Below, one piece after another: positions 49,404 through 61,774 of a stretch of DNA of 64,000 bases. A program made the translations under genes and the position numbers. Source of the stretch: Escallonia rubra (Eukaryota > Streptophyta > Magnoliopsida > Escalloniales > Escalloniaceae); the NCBI GenBank assembly GCA_033065855.1, contig JAVXUO010000983.1, forward strand, positions 62,001 through 126,000, given 5' to 3'. The notes below the pieces were generated by a model. It was not told the DNA's origin. It made no database searches and was given only the letters and a program-made list of their open reading frames with translations. Position 1 is the stretch's first letter; each line of letters starts with the position of its first letter.

Positions 49404-52400
49404 ATGGCCACGGCAACTTCGGCGCCGGAGAGACTTCATTCTGCCGATTCCTCCGCCGGCGGCGACATGAAGCAGAAGGACACCGATCCTTTACTCTCTA
49501 GGGTTTCGAGGCGGCGAGCCGGTAACAAGCCGTCCGCGGAGCCGCCTCGGCTCAGGAGCCAACAGTCCTTTAAACGCGACTTTGGACACGCGGCTGCGGA
49601 GACCTACTTGATCACTCGGCTCACTTTCAAGCTCCTTAGCTATCTCGGGTACAGCGCTTTTCCACGATGTTTATTCGCATCTTTCAAGTCAGGAGTGCTA
49701 AAATGAGTCGAAATTAGCGCAACTTACTTTAGAGGTAGTTACTTGTTTTCCTAGTCTTTTGCTTAGTTGGATTATTTCATGTTTAGTTACCAATTTTATA
49801 GCTAAATGTGAAGCTTGTTCACACAGTGGACTTTGGTTGTTTGTTAGTGGTAAACATGGAGTGAGTAGTGAGTTGCTTGTTAGTGGTAAACATGTAGTGG
49901 GTTGTTTGTTAGTGGTAAACATGGAGTGAGTAGTGGAGATATATGTGGAGAGTGGTTTAGTGGAACCTAGTCTTTAAATAGAGGTTCAATAAGCTTATTG
50001 AATCATCAATCCATTTTGCAAGTTTCTCTCAAATACAAGTAATATTTTTATTCCAGCTTTCTTCCTTTTGTTACTCCCTGGAGTCTTTGTATATTTCCTC
50101 TTTTGTTTTAAAATGTTCGTCACTTTTGTGAAAAGTAATTCTTCCGCGACGTTATGGTCTCGTTGTTGTATTTCCTATTACTCATTTGTAGCCAAAAGGT
50201 TGATAATCGGCTTTAAATGCATTTTTAGCGACACTTTTGGCTGTTGATCAACTGATAGCCCAACTGAAGGATCAGAGTTTAAAGGTGATAGGTTGTATCG
50301 GTTTGACTTTGAGGTACTGGAAATGAATGGCTTTGAGTTTAATCGTCAAGGCAATTGCCGTAGAAATTGTGTAAAGTAGAGATGGGCATGCTCTTAAGTT
50401 TCTTATGTAGTTGATTACATCTAGCTTAAGCTAAGAGAACTTAGTTGAAGTACAAGCTAAATAAACGGCCTTATTAGGAGAGCTTAATAACGACTACTTA
50501 CTACTTAGAGACTACTGATGCAAAGAACTAAGATAGAATCTTGCTGATGAAATAGTGATTACTATATTGATGCCCACATTGCACTTTGGAGTAAGCAAAT
50601 TTAACAAGTAAAGAGTGTTGGTGGAGGGAATATAGGTTCAAGCAAATAATTGGGGGCTATGTGGTGCGGAGTGGGAGTAGTAGTATGGAAAAACAATGAG
50701 CAATGAAGGTTGTGTCCTTGAGTGCACTCCTGGCATCAATAATAGAGAGCATGGGGAAAATGTTACATAACATGGTAAGATCATGTGCGTAAAATTACAT
50801 TTTTGAGCCAATCGATGACCAGACAAGGCATACTGATGAACTTCGATGAAGTAGATGGTCGTCCTGTACATAAGACAGAAGCTTTTTGCTATTTTACTTG
50901 AGTTAGGAGCTGAAAAAGCCTATTCTTAAAGTCTCGTTGTCATTAGCTCATAACCACAAGCTTCAAGAGATGATTCTGATTGGAGGAGCTCCCTTTACTT
51001 CACTAACCGCAAGATTTGAATTGTAGAACCTTTCATTTGGTAATTCAACTTCTTTTCGGCGTTTCATGCAGCATGTTGTGGATATTTCTTAGACCTGGCA
51101 AATGGGTAAATCCGGCAAGTACGGGTAAAATCCGGAGGGCTACGGGTTAAATGGGTTGGGGTAATAATTACCCAGTTCTTTCCTAGTAGCTCTTTTCTAT
51201 GCCCGGACCCTACCCGGGCGGTCTGGGTAGACCTGCCGGGTAAACAGTCAAAATTTAGAAAATTAAGTTTATGTTTTTCTCATAACCAGACTTAACTCGT
51301 TTCTTCTTTCTTTTTTCTCACTACCACATCACACACATTACACCTGTTGAAATAATATCTTTTTTTATCACTACCATAATTTCTGAGTTTAATTGAGAAA
51401 TAATTACACATGTAGAAATATTTTCTTTTTTATCACTACTATAATTTCTGAGTTTAATTGAGAAATACTATTTCTCAATTAAACTCAGAAATTATGCATG
51501 CCTCAGAGATGGACTTGTTTGATGGACAACAACCTTATTCTACCTTTTGGCATGATTCACTGGGTGATTTATTTGAGAGGTTAATATTGTTCAGAGTAGT
51601 GGCATGGGTTTTGGAAAACCTTTGAATTACTTATATTCCCCTATATAAATGTGGTTCTGCACAAACGTCGGTTTAACTAGGTTTCCATATAAGGCTTGGG
51701 TGGGTTGAATGTTATTATTTCCTGAAAGAAGTTGGACTAGATTTTGATATAAGATATTGCCTTTTCATGTTCAATCATCTTGCTTCTAGCAAATTCCACT
51801 GCTGGTCCGGGTATAATAAGTACCACTTCTATATCCTATGAAATGCATTGAGATTTATGTACTTTCATCCAGGGTAGGCTATCGGTGGATAACGAGACTG
51901 CTTGCCCTTGGTTTCTATGCCATGTTACTTATGCCCGGGTTTCTTCAAGGTGCGTTTCTTGTGTTTTGTAACCTTTTCTTTTAGCCTACTTTTTATTTAT
52001 CTTTATGATCTTTTATAAATCAAACTCGGTATTTGTTGCCAATTTGACACTAGTTAAGTTCATTGCTTTGTTAGTTATATAAATGTGTGGTGATATGAAA
52101 AGGGACATATTTCTGTCACAATATATAAAGGTGCCGTCTGGATCCACGTTGGATGATAGAGAAATCTCAATGATGCTGTGACACTCCATATTTACTCTCA
52201 CCTGGTTCTGGTATTCGAGGATTGAGGAAGGGTGTATCCTCTGTAGTAAAGGGAAGAAGACAAGCTAAGTATGGGGAACGTCAAATGAGCTTTTAGCAGC
52301 CTCTTTTCTTTTGTGTTCACACATGCATGCTGTTCCTACGAGCTTTTAGCAGCTGAATGTCGTGCTACACAGATGGTCTATTGTTGAACTTGTGTAGAAT

Positions 52401-55400
52401 AAGTATGTTTATGTTCTAGTGCCATCACAGGCATTAGCTACTTGTCTTTAAATTAATGGACGTTGTACTATCTGTCAACTTTTCACAGTTGGATATTACT
52501 ATTTCTTCTCAAGCCAAGTCCGACGAAGTATTGTTTATGGAGATCAACCTAGAAATCGGTATGTTACTGAGACTCCGGTCATTTAAATTTTTTCTTTGGC
52601 ATTTAACTATCTCATGTTATTTCTTATTGCGCTAGTATTTTGCAGCTTGGACCTGTACTTGCCAAAAAATATAGACAGTCCGAAGCCAGTTGTCGCCTTT
52701 GTGACTGGTGGAGCATGGATTATAGGGTAAGAAATCTGTAATATCCACTACGTTACACATTGCACTATGATGTATGGTATTACTTAGATCTAGTGACCAA
52801 ATTAATGCACTTATTCTTAATTCTGGAAGTAACCAACGATTTTGCTTCCGAGGATTATTATTTTTGTAATTGAGATGAGATGACCTCCAGGCAGTTGGCT
52901 ATATACAGTCGACACTCTTTACAATAACTAATAACCTCTTACGATTACTAATTGTTGAGTAAACTCATGCAGCATTAGTACCTAGAAGGGAACTAAGGGG
53001 GAATATATATGTGTGCATATGTACATATGTCTACGCCGGGAGGCTAAACTTCCCACCTGTGGATTGCAGCTAGGAAGTCCATAGTACTTGGACGAAAAAA
53101 ATCCCCATATTTGAGGTTGTTGCCCAATGTTAAGGCTGTTAACGACTTCTAACTTGGATAGTGTCTCATCTAGTCATCCTGAACGTCTTCCATTGCAAGC
53201 AATTTTTTTGTTGACTTAGATGGTCTAAGACTTCTTTTGTTGACTAAAGAATCTGACTTTGCCTTCTTTCCTGTATTTCATTGAGAATCTAACTAGCAAT
53301 TTTTGAAGCAATATATGGTGATCTTATCCTTGTTATATGTTAATGACTGAAAACTTGCCACCAAATGGAGATCCATTCGCTCGCCAGAGATTCTCATGCG
53401 GATCTACGGTTGTTGTTGGGAAAGTGAAACTCGCAAAAGGTAGCTGCGGGTTAGACCCAGTTAAGATAGTGAGGAGGAGGGCAAAAATACTTAATGTCTT
53501 TGGAACTTCTGCAAGGGAATGGCCATGGTCGCCAGAGCCTGACTTTTCTATTGGCAACAAAACAATCCGTTAGAATCTTCATGTTGCCAGAATCCATAGA
53601 TTAGCCGTATTTGACCGGAAGAATAGTTAAGATGGACGATAGAGGAGAGACGTATCTTCAGACGACCGGAATGTTCTCCAAGTCGATGTGAAGTAAGGTC
53701 ATTACTTTCATAAAATGGGTGGATGCTAGATGCATCTCAATGGTGGGGAGGTTAGTTACTTCCATTTAAAACATATGAAGCTGAAAGTGAAGGTGGCCAA
53801 CTAGTGAATGTTACAACACGAGACTTGAAAGCCCACTACAGATGATTATTTATCAATATATCCTGGAAGAGTATCGTTTTCAAATTGTGATTTGCCTTTC
53901 CAGTTTTGAAAAGTACGAGGGAAACTAAAATCTGATAGGATATTTTGTCAAAATGCCCAAATATGGTTGAAGATGTATGCACGATCTTCTTTTGTATTGC
54001 ACATTATATTGGTGAAGGGGTTTTTTAACTTTTGATGTATATCAATACCTCTTATAACAAGTAAGTTTTCATATCTTAGGACAAAATTGTGAGAAGTCTA
54101 CTGTATGAAGTTTTCGTGTATCTTTTAGGAAATACTTAATAGAACTTTGATAAGGTAATTGTAAAGAAAGCCTTTCCAATTAGATATAGTGGTTAGACGT
54201 CATGGTGGTTTTTTCGATATAGATGTCATTATGACTCTTTGAAGTGGTACTGTCCTATAAGTGGCATCAAGTTTGACCTTATAGAATGACTAAGGAGATT
54301 ATTTGCAGGACCATATATCAGCCAGCAAGTTGTTGTCTTGACATGTTTGCATGATTTTATAGTATATTTGGGGACATTAATGGCTGTTTATTTGGAAGAT
54401 CAGGTTGTTACAGTATGCAGACATCTGTTGGGGTTCTAAAGTCCAATCAGGTGGCATCTCTCCTTTGAAATGGCAGCAATATACTCTTTCTCTTTGGTTT
54501 TGCATCTTCTAATTTTGAAGTGTCCGTTAGAGTTGAAGCAAGGATTAGGACTAGCATATAAAAGATGTGCAAGAGGTTGTGCTTGGCATACAGTGGTGCT
54601 ATGTCCCTTTTTATTGGTTCCAAACAGCTTCTCTTATAAATTGTGTGATCGCCCGCACGTTCATGAGCTAGATTCAGTATCTCAATTCAAGATACAAAAA
54701 GAACTTTGATGGTTAATATGATGAATTGAAGCTGGTCAGATAATCTATTGACTGAGGTAGACTGTCACCCTTAGAACTGGTTGGTGTTCCTAGTTTTGCA
54801 GTGCAGTCGGAAATGAACTCGTGCGCATATTTCCTGTCCCTCGCTAGGCCCCCCCCCCCCAAAAAAAAAAAAAACCAACACCCCCTGCTCCCTTTTCTCC
54901 CTAAAGCTTTGCTGTGTGAGGCTCTTTGCCATCTATTATAGAAAACATTTCTGGCAGTGGAATATCTTTTCATCTTTTAGCATCAAAAATTTGTGATATA
55001 GGTACAAGGCATGGGGCTCTCTTTTAGGGCAGCAGTTAGCAGAAAGAGATATAATTGTGGCATGCATTGACTACAGGTAATTATGCTTTTAAGATGCACT
55101 ATCCATAGAGACTTGTTATGTCATACTCGTAAAAAGTTATTGTCTGCTCTTTGCAAGATGGTGTTCTATAATCAAGTTAGATAAGGTCTAATGCAAAATG
55201 AAAGTTGCATATGTATAAATAGTAAGTGGTAAGCATTGTCAATAGATGGTACTCAAAGATATTTGATTAGTATTTTATCGATCCAAGCAGCTGCCCATGC
55301 TTTTGAGTCTACATGCTAGAAAGTTGTTTGTTAATCATGGATGATCCCATCTGTTAGACTTCAGCTGTTTGAAGTTAGGCATTGCTTAGATTTCCAGCCT

Positions 55401-58227
55401 TTAGTAAACTTTGCAGTGGCTTACTGCTTTACTGTGCTAATGTGGCATTTACATATATTATACTGATCTATTGTACAGAAATTTTCCTCAGGGTACAATC
55501 AGTGATATGGTTGAAGATGCTTCTGAAGGGATCTCATTTGTATGCAACAATATCATCGAATATGGAGGTGACCCTAATAGGTAAGAGACTTGTCTCTCCG
55601 TTATTATATGCCTATTCTGGCTATATAATGCTCTTCTATTGCTTGTTCTTGTAGGATTTTTCAAAGAGGAGAGTTAGCCAGTCTCTTTCTAACTATATGC
55701 GTGTTCTGACTGTATCATACTTTCTGCCTGCTTGTTGATGTAGGATATATTTAATGGGGCAATCAGCTGGTGCACATATTTCTGCTTGCACTCTCCTGGA
55801 GCAGGCAATCAAAGAATGTAGAGGAGAGAGCATTTCTTGGAGCGTCTCCCAGATCAAAGCTTATTTTGGTATATCGGGGGGGTACGCATGATATCTCATC
55901 CCATTTTGTCAGAGCTTATACAAATCGTATTATTCATGGAGTATGTAGCAAACCTATTAAATAATGGAAATAGAAGGATGCCTTCAGTATACCACTCAAG
56001 TGCAAAAAGAAAAACAGCTATACTAACAATAGAAAACTCGTAATCATCTGAGTGAAGTTGTATTCAATGAAATATTTTGGGAACGAGCGGCAAACTTCTC
56101 TCCAGGTTTATTGCAGAATCTAGAATTCTTGGCGAAAGGAACCCACGAAGAATAATTCTAGTTCACCCAGGAGTTTCTGCATGAATTATGAAAGTGATAA
56201 GGTCTGAAGGTGTAATTAGCAAAGTTTGATCACTTTCTCGCTACCGTAAAAAAAAAATGGAATAAGTTGCCTTTCTTTTGTTTTTTCTGACAAACGTCTC
56301 CATATCATAAAAGATTGCTCCAATGAAACATATCAACAAAAGAGAAAAGGATCCGCATAGACAAAAGATCTTGATAGGACTAGAACAACTTTGCCTGCAT
56401 GAATCTGCGAAGATCTTTTCTATCATTAGGCATAGGAAGTTCGTAATTTTCTGGTGCCAAGAAGCACCCAAACATGGTGATCTGTATACGTTCGGTGTGC
56501 GGAGAAGAGTAACTTGACAAAGACCCTAGGAGAAGCAAGTTGCTTTTTTTTTTTAATCCAATTATGGATTCTAGTAGTTATATCTGTTCACAACCCTTTT
56601 GTTTCATAATTTTTTGTTATGTACTATTGTCGTCGTTATTACTTTTGCTGTTCTTTGTCTCACTTTCAATCTGTCACTAGATAGAGAAGTTAAATTCAAG
56701 CATCTGATACTGTGACCCCCTAGAATCATTTCGAACCATTCTTGTTTATGTGATCACTCTTTGCGGGACTTAACCCAACACCTTGAGCACGAGCTGACAA
56801 CAGCCATGCAGCACCTGTGTCCGCAAGATTTTCTTTCATTTCATGATCGCGTTATTTTTTACCCTTTTACTTCCGTTTTATTTCGTCTCTGGTCATGTAT
56901 ATAATATAACTGTGATACACAAATTCATCCTGGTGTCATTGGTTGGTATTTCCTTCTGACTTCTGTGAACAGGTACAATTTGACCAACTTAGTTGATCAT
57001 TTCGATTGTCGAGGCCTGTACCGCTCAATATTTCTGAGGTAGTCTTCCACATACTGATATTTCAACAACTTTGTTTCGATGTTTTTGGCATTTTTGACCC
57101 TTTCATGTTTGGTGACCTGTCTTTACAGTATAATGGAAGGGGAAAAATCCTTAGAACGATTTTCTCCAGAAATTGTTGTACAGAACCCAAGCCTCAGGAG
57201 TGCAGTTTCTGTTCTACCCCGTATCATCCTTTTCCATGGAACCGCAGACTTTTCCATACCATCAGATGCAAGGTTTGGGTTTCTTTTGAGAATTATGCGA
57301 TTGATACACTTGACCTTGTTAAAAAAATTCATCTCCTTTGTCAAAGTGGAATTGAATCATTTCATTTGGCACAAAATTGTATTGCTGGACAATATAATAG
57401 TGACGAAACAAATAGATTGAAGGTGTATTATTGGACAAATTGAGTCACTTTTTTGTTACCTAAAAGTATCGAGCATATGCCTGGATAGGATTTATGCTTT
57501 GGTTCTCTTTCAGCCCGGCACCCCTGCCTCCAAAAAACTACCCCCAGTAACTTTTTGTCTGATATGCAGTTTATTGTACAACTTGCATCCTGTGTCTAAT
57601 GAATTCAATTACGTTTCGCAATCTGCAGCAAAAATTTTGTAGATGCTCTCCAGAGAGTGGGGGCGCAAGCTGATCTGATATTGTACGACGGAAAAACACA
57701 CACTGATTTATTTCTCCAAGTAAGTGACGCGATGAATAATTTCTGTCCAGTTGTTGGCCCTTGTTACGCCACGCTTTGCCTTTTAGCTTGAAGTTGATTT
57801 ATTGGGTCATACCAAATTCCTGATGAGCTTAGGCTGGCTCAAGTCTCGGGCTTAAATTGCAAATTGATTGGTTTCCAAGCTAATTATGGTTGCAGATAAC
57901 TATTCTTCAGGATTAACTCGAGTAGTCTGGTTTCCAAATTGAATGAAAAAATAAAAGGGTTTCTATACTGGTTCTAAGTTTAAAGCTTTTATCGGAAAAC
58001 TCATCATTCGCGTCTCATTTTAAGTAAAGTTGAAAATCAAACTCAGCTTCACCTTTACCATGCAGGATCCTCTTAGAGGCGGTAAAGACGAACTTTTCGA
58101 CCATGTTGTTGCTTTCATTCATGCTGGTGATGCGGAAGCTCTTGCTAAGGATACTGTGGCACCTCCAAGAAGACGCCATGTCCCTGAGTTATTGTTGAAG
58201 CTGGCGCGCAATGTGAGCCCTTTTTAA
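49404..58227 (+). CDS. ICME: Isoprenylcysteine alpha-carbonyl methylesterase (ICME family), 11 exons
   Basis: Alpha/beta-hydrolase that removes the methyl ester from C-terminal prenylcysteines in ER/Golgi membranes. In Arabidopsis it influences abscisic-acid signalling. Exons: 49404-49648, 51873-51949, 52489-52558, 52646-52726, 55002-55076, 55479-55580, 55744-55881, 56973-57038, 57129-57272, 57629-57719, 58066-58227, giving 416 residues. A polar N-terminus is followed by hydrophobic helices ([16 protein letters not shown] and next segment), then the hydrolase domain. Motifs: oxyanion region [13 protein letters not shown], nucleophile GQSAGAH (Ser224), HGTADFSIP (Asp325) and DGKTHTD (His357), so the triad is complete. 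All junctions are GT-AG. The start is ATG 49404; an upstream in-frame TTG was ignored. It could be orthologous to ICME or to an ICME-like paralogue. Confidence 0.93.
49835..49937 (+). repeat. Three tandem ~30-36-bp units in ICME intron 1
   Basis: Three imperfect copies of GTTGTTTGTTAGTGGTAAAC followed by ATGGAGTGAGTAGTG-like sequence. The segment downstream (TTTAAATAGAGG, AATAAGCTTATTG) has promoter-like and polyadenylation-like motifs that could belong to a decayed LTR, but no LTR ends were defined. Confidence 0.75.
51085..51260. mobile_element. Possible truncated hAT-like end in ICME intron 1
   Basis: Starts near TAGACCTGGCAAATGGG and contains repeated ACGGGTAAA, TACCCGGGCGG and GGTAGACCTGCCGGG motifs. 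The style matches GC-rich subterminal parts of hAT-like elements such as that at 45989. No matching opposite end or target duplication was found nearby, so this is probably a truncated copy. Confidence 0.4.
51376..51495. repeat. Perfect 27-bp inverted repeat with 1-base spacer, plus an upstream direct copy
   Basis: The 27-base unit beginning ATAATTTCTGAGTTTAATTG occurs at 51376-51402 and again at 51441-51467. Its exact reverse complement follows at 51469-51495 after one base (C at 51468). The two direct copies share their upstream TTTTTATCACTAC context, with a 65-base period. The inverted pair is a 55-base near-perfect palindrome in ICME intron 1. Confidence 0.93.
56752..56827 (-). pseudogene. 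16S-type rRNA fragment (about 76 bp) in ICME intron 7
   Basis: The plus strand reads TTTGCGGGACTTAACCCAAC, then ACGAGCTGAC, AACAGCCATGCAGCACCTGT and GTCCGC. This is the reverse complement of the highly conserved small-subunit rRNA region around E. coli positions 1045-1115, including the bacterial GTTGGGTTAAGTCCCGCAA motif. The likely origin is plastid or mitochondrial DNA inserted in the nucleus, with small changes (for example the region after CGTGC is shortened). It is too short to be functional. A bacterial contaminant junction is less likely because intron sequence continues on both sides. Confidence 0.8.
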
Positions 58228-61200
58228 GCATTCATTTAATAGCTCTTAAGGCGCACTCAGGCATTACAATATCGTAAATTCTGAAATGTCTAGAGATTTA
58301 GACTATTGCTGTGTCTTTATTTTGTTTATTATTTGTACTTTTTCGAGTTGGATATTCACTTTGTTTGGGGGTTATGGTTGCGGTCTAATTTTCGCATTTA
58401 ACTGAGACAATGACATTGAATCATGATCCCTGATGGCTATACATGTAGATCTACATGTCAAGGATGGGCTCTCTCACCAGTTATCAGTTGAACTCATCTG
58501 ATATATGTTCATTAGGTAACGTTGTCACTTGTATCATCCACTTTAATTAGAAAGGCCATCACTCTTCTACCTTAAATTCACATTTTGTGCCGGTGTAAAA
58601 CCCTAACATAACTCTGAATTAACGTCCTTTCACTCCTTTGTGGAGTATTTCTTTACCTATTACTTTTTGGAAAAATCAACTCTCACGCTGTAAATATGTA
58701 TTCACTTCCCGAACAAATGCATCTCTACTTGAATCCAATTCACATCTTGATATGTTTTCACAAACCATTTTTTCCTCATTGCAAAGATGTATTTTGACAT
58801 CTATACTTACTACGATAGTGTGAATAGTGACTAGTTAAATGTAGAGCGCCATTTACTAATTCCCAAAATTTCCGAAAAAATCATGTTACTTTCAAGGAAA
58901 ACAAGCTTTATAAATAACAGATAAACGCTGATTTTTGAGTGACGATACAAGTATTCAACCATCAGGAAAGAGATAACGAGGAACGCAATCAAGCATTTAC
59001 CTAACGAGTTTAAAAGTTCAGTCAAGCATTGATACACGTACTAGCATTTACTCGTGTTGTGCACTTGGGTGGCCGTTGAGGGCAAACACGTCCTCCCCAC
59101 CCCTCGGTATGTATCCTTCCATATGTGTGGTTAGGCTATTTGTAAAAGTTACAATGTTGTTAAGATAATCTTTCTCGCGCATCATTAATTCTCAATTTAA
59201 AAAACAAAAAAATGGCAATATTAGTTCTTAAAATGGTTAGAACCAAGAAAAAAGATAAGTTATGTTGTCTCTAAGATACTTCACCGACGCTAAACACTGC
59301 TATAAAATTTGTAATTTAGCACACGAAAGTCATATAGTACAATGGCAAAAGATATTGAAAAGGTCTGAACATGCATAGACTAAACATAATGCTATGAATG
59401 CGCCTTAGACTGGCTCCGCTAGAGTATATGGCATAGACTACGCATTTCAGCATGCAAGTTTCTCATAGACTCTCGCCACCTTTGTCCTCGACTTATTAGG
59501 AAATGAAAGTAACGTGTCTCTGCTACATTCTTTGCTGCTAAACTAGTTAAGAATGTTTAGCAACAAAGGATGTGGCGAGGTAGAAATTTTTTTACTGCTA
59601 TCCGAATTGTAGAAAGATATCTACAACTTTTCAATATAGCAAAAATTTATCTTCGTTAAGTATTTTTTGGGATTTTTATTTAGTGACGATAAAAAAATGC
59701 TGTTACGAATTATCTCTTAAATTGTTAATTGAAAATGCACTCAAAAATATTAGTGGTCATTAATTATCGATGTACAAAAAGTTGTAGGTATCTTCTTACA
59801 ATCAGGGTAGGAACAAAAAAATTTCCAATGCTACGGTAAAGAAGTTTATATCGGTATTCAGTATAAGAACATACTATGTATCATATTAAAATAAATTCTC
59901 TGTGTTCCTAAAGTTCCGTTGACTTGATGAAAACCACATGGTTCACAATGCTAAGGTCCATTATTTTGAAAAACTTAGCATAGATTGATCACTAATAAGA
60001 TCGGTAGATATATAGTAAAATAATTTACTGCTTCTCTCTATTACATCAATTTTTCTGATCTAGTAGTGCTAAGTGATCAGGACCATTGGTAATCCAACTG
60101 TCCAAACGATCAGGGACCAATGGTCCGAGGTTATATAATATTTACTCAAGTGTAGAGAATTGATTTTTGATCTTCTTTTGTCCCATCACAATGCTCCGCA
60201 AAATTGATATCCAATTGGCACTAAATGTGTATATTCACTGCTAAAGAGTAATCTTAGTTACAAATCTTGGTTAGGAACATTTAGTAACAAAATTAACCGT
60301 AAGAATTCGAATCACCGGATAACACGCATTTCCATCGGTGACGAAAAATAGTCTTCGATGGCTTCAATTGACAACACTGAATTCATGGAGTTTCTATATT
60401 CTTAAAATTATTTCACTTTTTGGTAACTAATTTGGCCCCAAAAACCATAAAAACCAATGTACAAGCCCAAATGTCCTTTTTTTTTTTCTTCACTTTTTTC
60501 TTTTGGTCAATCAAGAGGATGGGCAGCCAATAATGGACTTGGTGAGTCTTGAAATAAGCGTCATAGGTGCTCCTCTAGCCATTTTAGCTAACCCACCGCC
60601 TAGTATGATTATCGTTATATATCCTCTATTATTTAGATGGTCGATTCTCTTCGTGTTGGTTTCTCGAAAGTGTTTAATTAAAACTTGGAAAGTCCGAGTT
60701 TGAAATGAATGAATGTACAAGTTCTGGAAATTTCCTTGTTGAGATGCTCCATGTGCATCGGGACGTATGGGGCTAGTTGACAGAACGCTCAAGCTCCTTG
60801 AGAATCAGACATCGAATCGAAAAACTAAAATACAAGTATGCAACAAAAGATCAAAAGTAATGAAAACAAAAAAAGCTATTCGTGAGATGCCTTGAAGATT
60901 TTGAGTGCCCTATGTTACAAATATCAATACTAAGCTCGAAAAAGATAAGCAAGGAAGAGCTTAAAAAGAGCCGATCCAATGAAAAAGAAAGAGAATATTC
61001 AATTGTTTTAAATTATTGTGTCTATCGTACGTTTAATCCGATTTTCACTGTTAGTCATATTAAACGATCAAATGATCTAAGTAATTAACTAGTCCCCAAT
61101 GATCAAATGATCGAAGTAATTGACTATGTATTCCCTATTAAAACAAACACGACACCATCCTAGTTTAAGCACAAGTAGATACTACTATTACCAAGAGAGA

Positions 61201-61324
61201 AACAAAATTCAATTATATAGATAAATTAATAATTGATAATGCCTTATCCAGTACATATTAATCATTCAAAAATACAAAAAATGTGTCCATCATGTTAAAC
61301 CAAAATAGCAAAAGGGAAATTAGA
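58228..61324. other. Intergenic DNA downstream of ICME
   Basis: About 3.1 kb of AT-rich DNA without a recognised gene. It includes the MITE-like element at 59582-59826. Small frames at 60503-60792 on both strands resemble no family I know. A short repeated CCAATGATCAAATGATC(G/T) motif occurs near 61066-61112. Confidence 0.5.
59582..59826. mobile_element. Small inverted-repeat element (MITE-like)
   Basis: About 245 bases. The left end reads TAGAAATTTTTTTACTGCTA and continues to AGATATCTACAACTTTT. The right end, reverse-complemented, reads GGAAATTTTTTTGTTCCTA and continues to AGATACCTACAACTTTT. The interior has TTTAGTGACGAT and TAGTGGTCATTAATTATCG motifs, similar to the element at 20909-21137. 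No target duplication was assigned. Confidence 0.55.
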
Positions 61325-61534
61325 CTAATGGAACTTGGAGGCATGAGAAAGATAGACGAGAATGACGGCCATCAGCACCGGTAAAATGAGAAAGATGTAA
61401 GGCGACGGCGGCTGCACCGGGCCGGGGGCCATCCCTAGCGGCAGAAAGATGAGGCACGCCACCACCACCAGCATTATCACCACCTGTCCCATTCCCCACC
61501 CGTACTTCTGGCCCCTCATTTTTCCTTCTTCCAT
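61325..61534 (-). CDS. Small two-helix membrane protein (69 aa), unidentified
   Basis: The minus-strand frame starts at ATG 61534 (the upstream in-frame codon at 61540 is GTG) and ends at 61325, giving 69 residues. The N-terminus is short, polar and charged (MEEGKMRGQKYGWG). A hydrophobic helix follows (about 17-33, VVIMLVVVACLIFLPL), then a proline-rich turn (MAPGPVQPPSP), then a second helix (about 47-61, YIFLILPVLMAVILVYL), and a short tail. This helix - LPL/proline turn - helix plan resembles ARGOS/OSR organ-size proteins, but the key LPPLPPPP core is not matched, so I do not assign it. The frame is compact, GC-richer than its flanks and faces the GEX3-like gene 240 bases away. This supports a real gene. 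Confidence 0.65.
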   Translation of the reverse strand: MEEGKMRGQKYGWGMGQVVIMLVVVACLIFLPLGMAPGPVQPPSPYIFLILPVLMAVILVYLSHASKFH

Positions 61535-61774
61535 TCTCACACAAATCTGTCTCTCTGTATTAATTATTCAATTATTCAAAAAACGAAATGGGTTTTGCGT
61601 TGGTTTCTCTCGGGCATTTAAACAAACACATGGTGTCCCTTCGCGCGGGACACGACGGTTGGCTGGCTTGTTGAGCGGTTAATTAACCGCTTTGCTCTGT
61701 ATTTGAAATTTTTGTTTAGTTTTCTTATTTATTTAAAAAGTAGGTGCTTTTCCCTTTACTCTTTGTAGCCTGTT
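61535..61774. promoter_or_regulatory. Candidate bidirectional promoter
   Basis: Only 240 bases separate the start codons of the minus-strand small membrane protein and the plus-strand GEX3-like gene. Both leaders and core promoters must fit here or overlap. No TATA element was assigned with confidence. Inference from spacing. Confidence 0.5.

Noticed and set aside
49033..49416. 127-residue minus-strand frame overlapping the ICME start
   Set aside because: Antisense shadow over promoter and exon 1, no recognisable domain.
53337..53573. 78-residue frame in ICME intron 4
   Set aside because: Inside a well-defined intron, with an equally long antisense frame over the same bases; no domain.
57006..57443. 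145- and 113-residue frames spanning ICME exons 8-9
   Set aside because: They read through exon and intron sequence in mixed frames; the real exons here are 56973-57038 and 57129-57272.
60503..60792. Overlapping frames on both strands
   Set aside because: Neither matches a family; the intergenic context suggests chance or decayed repeat.
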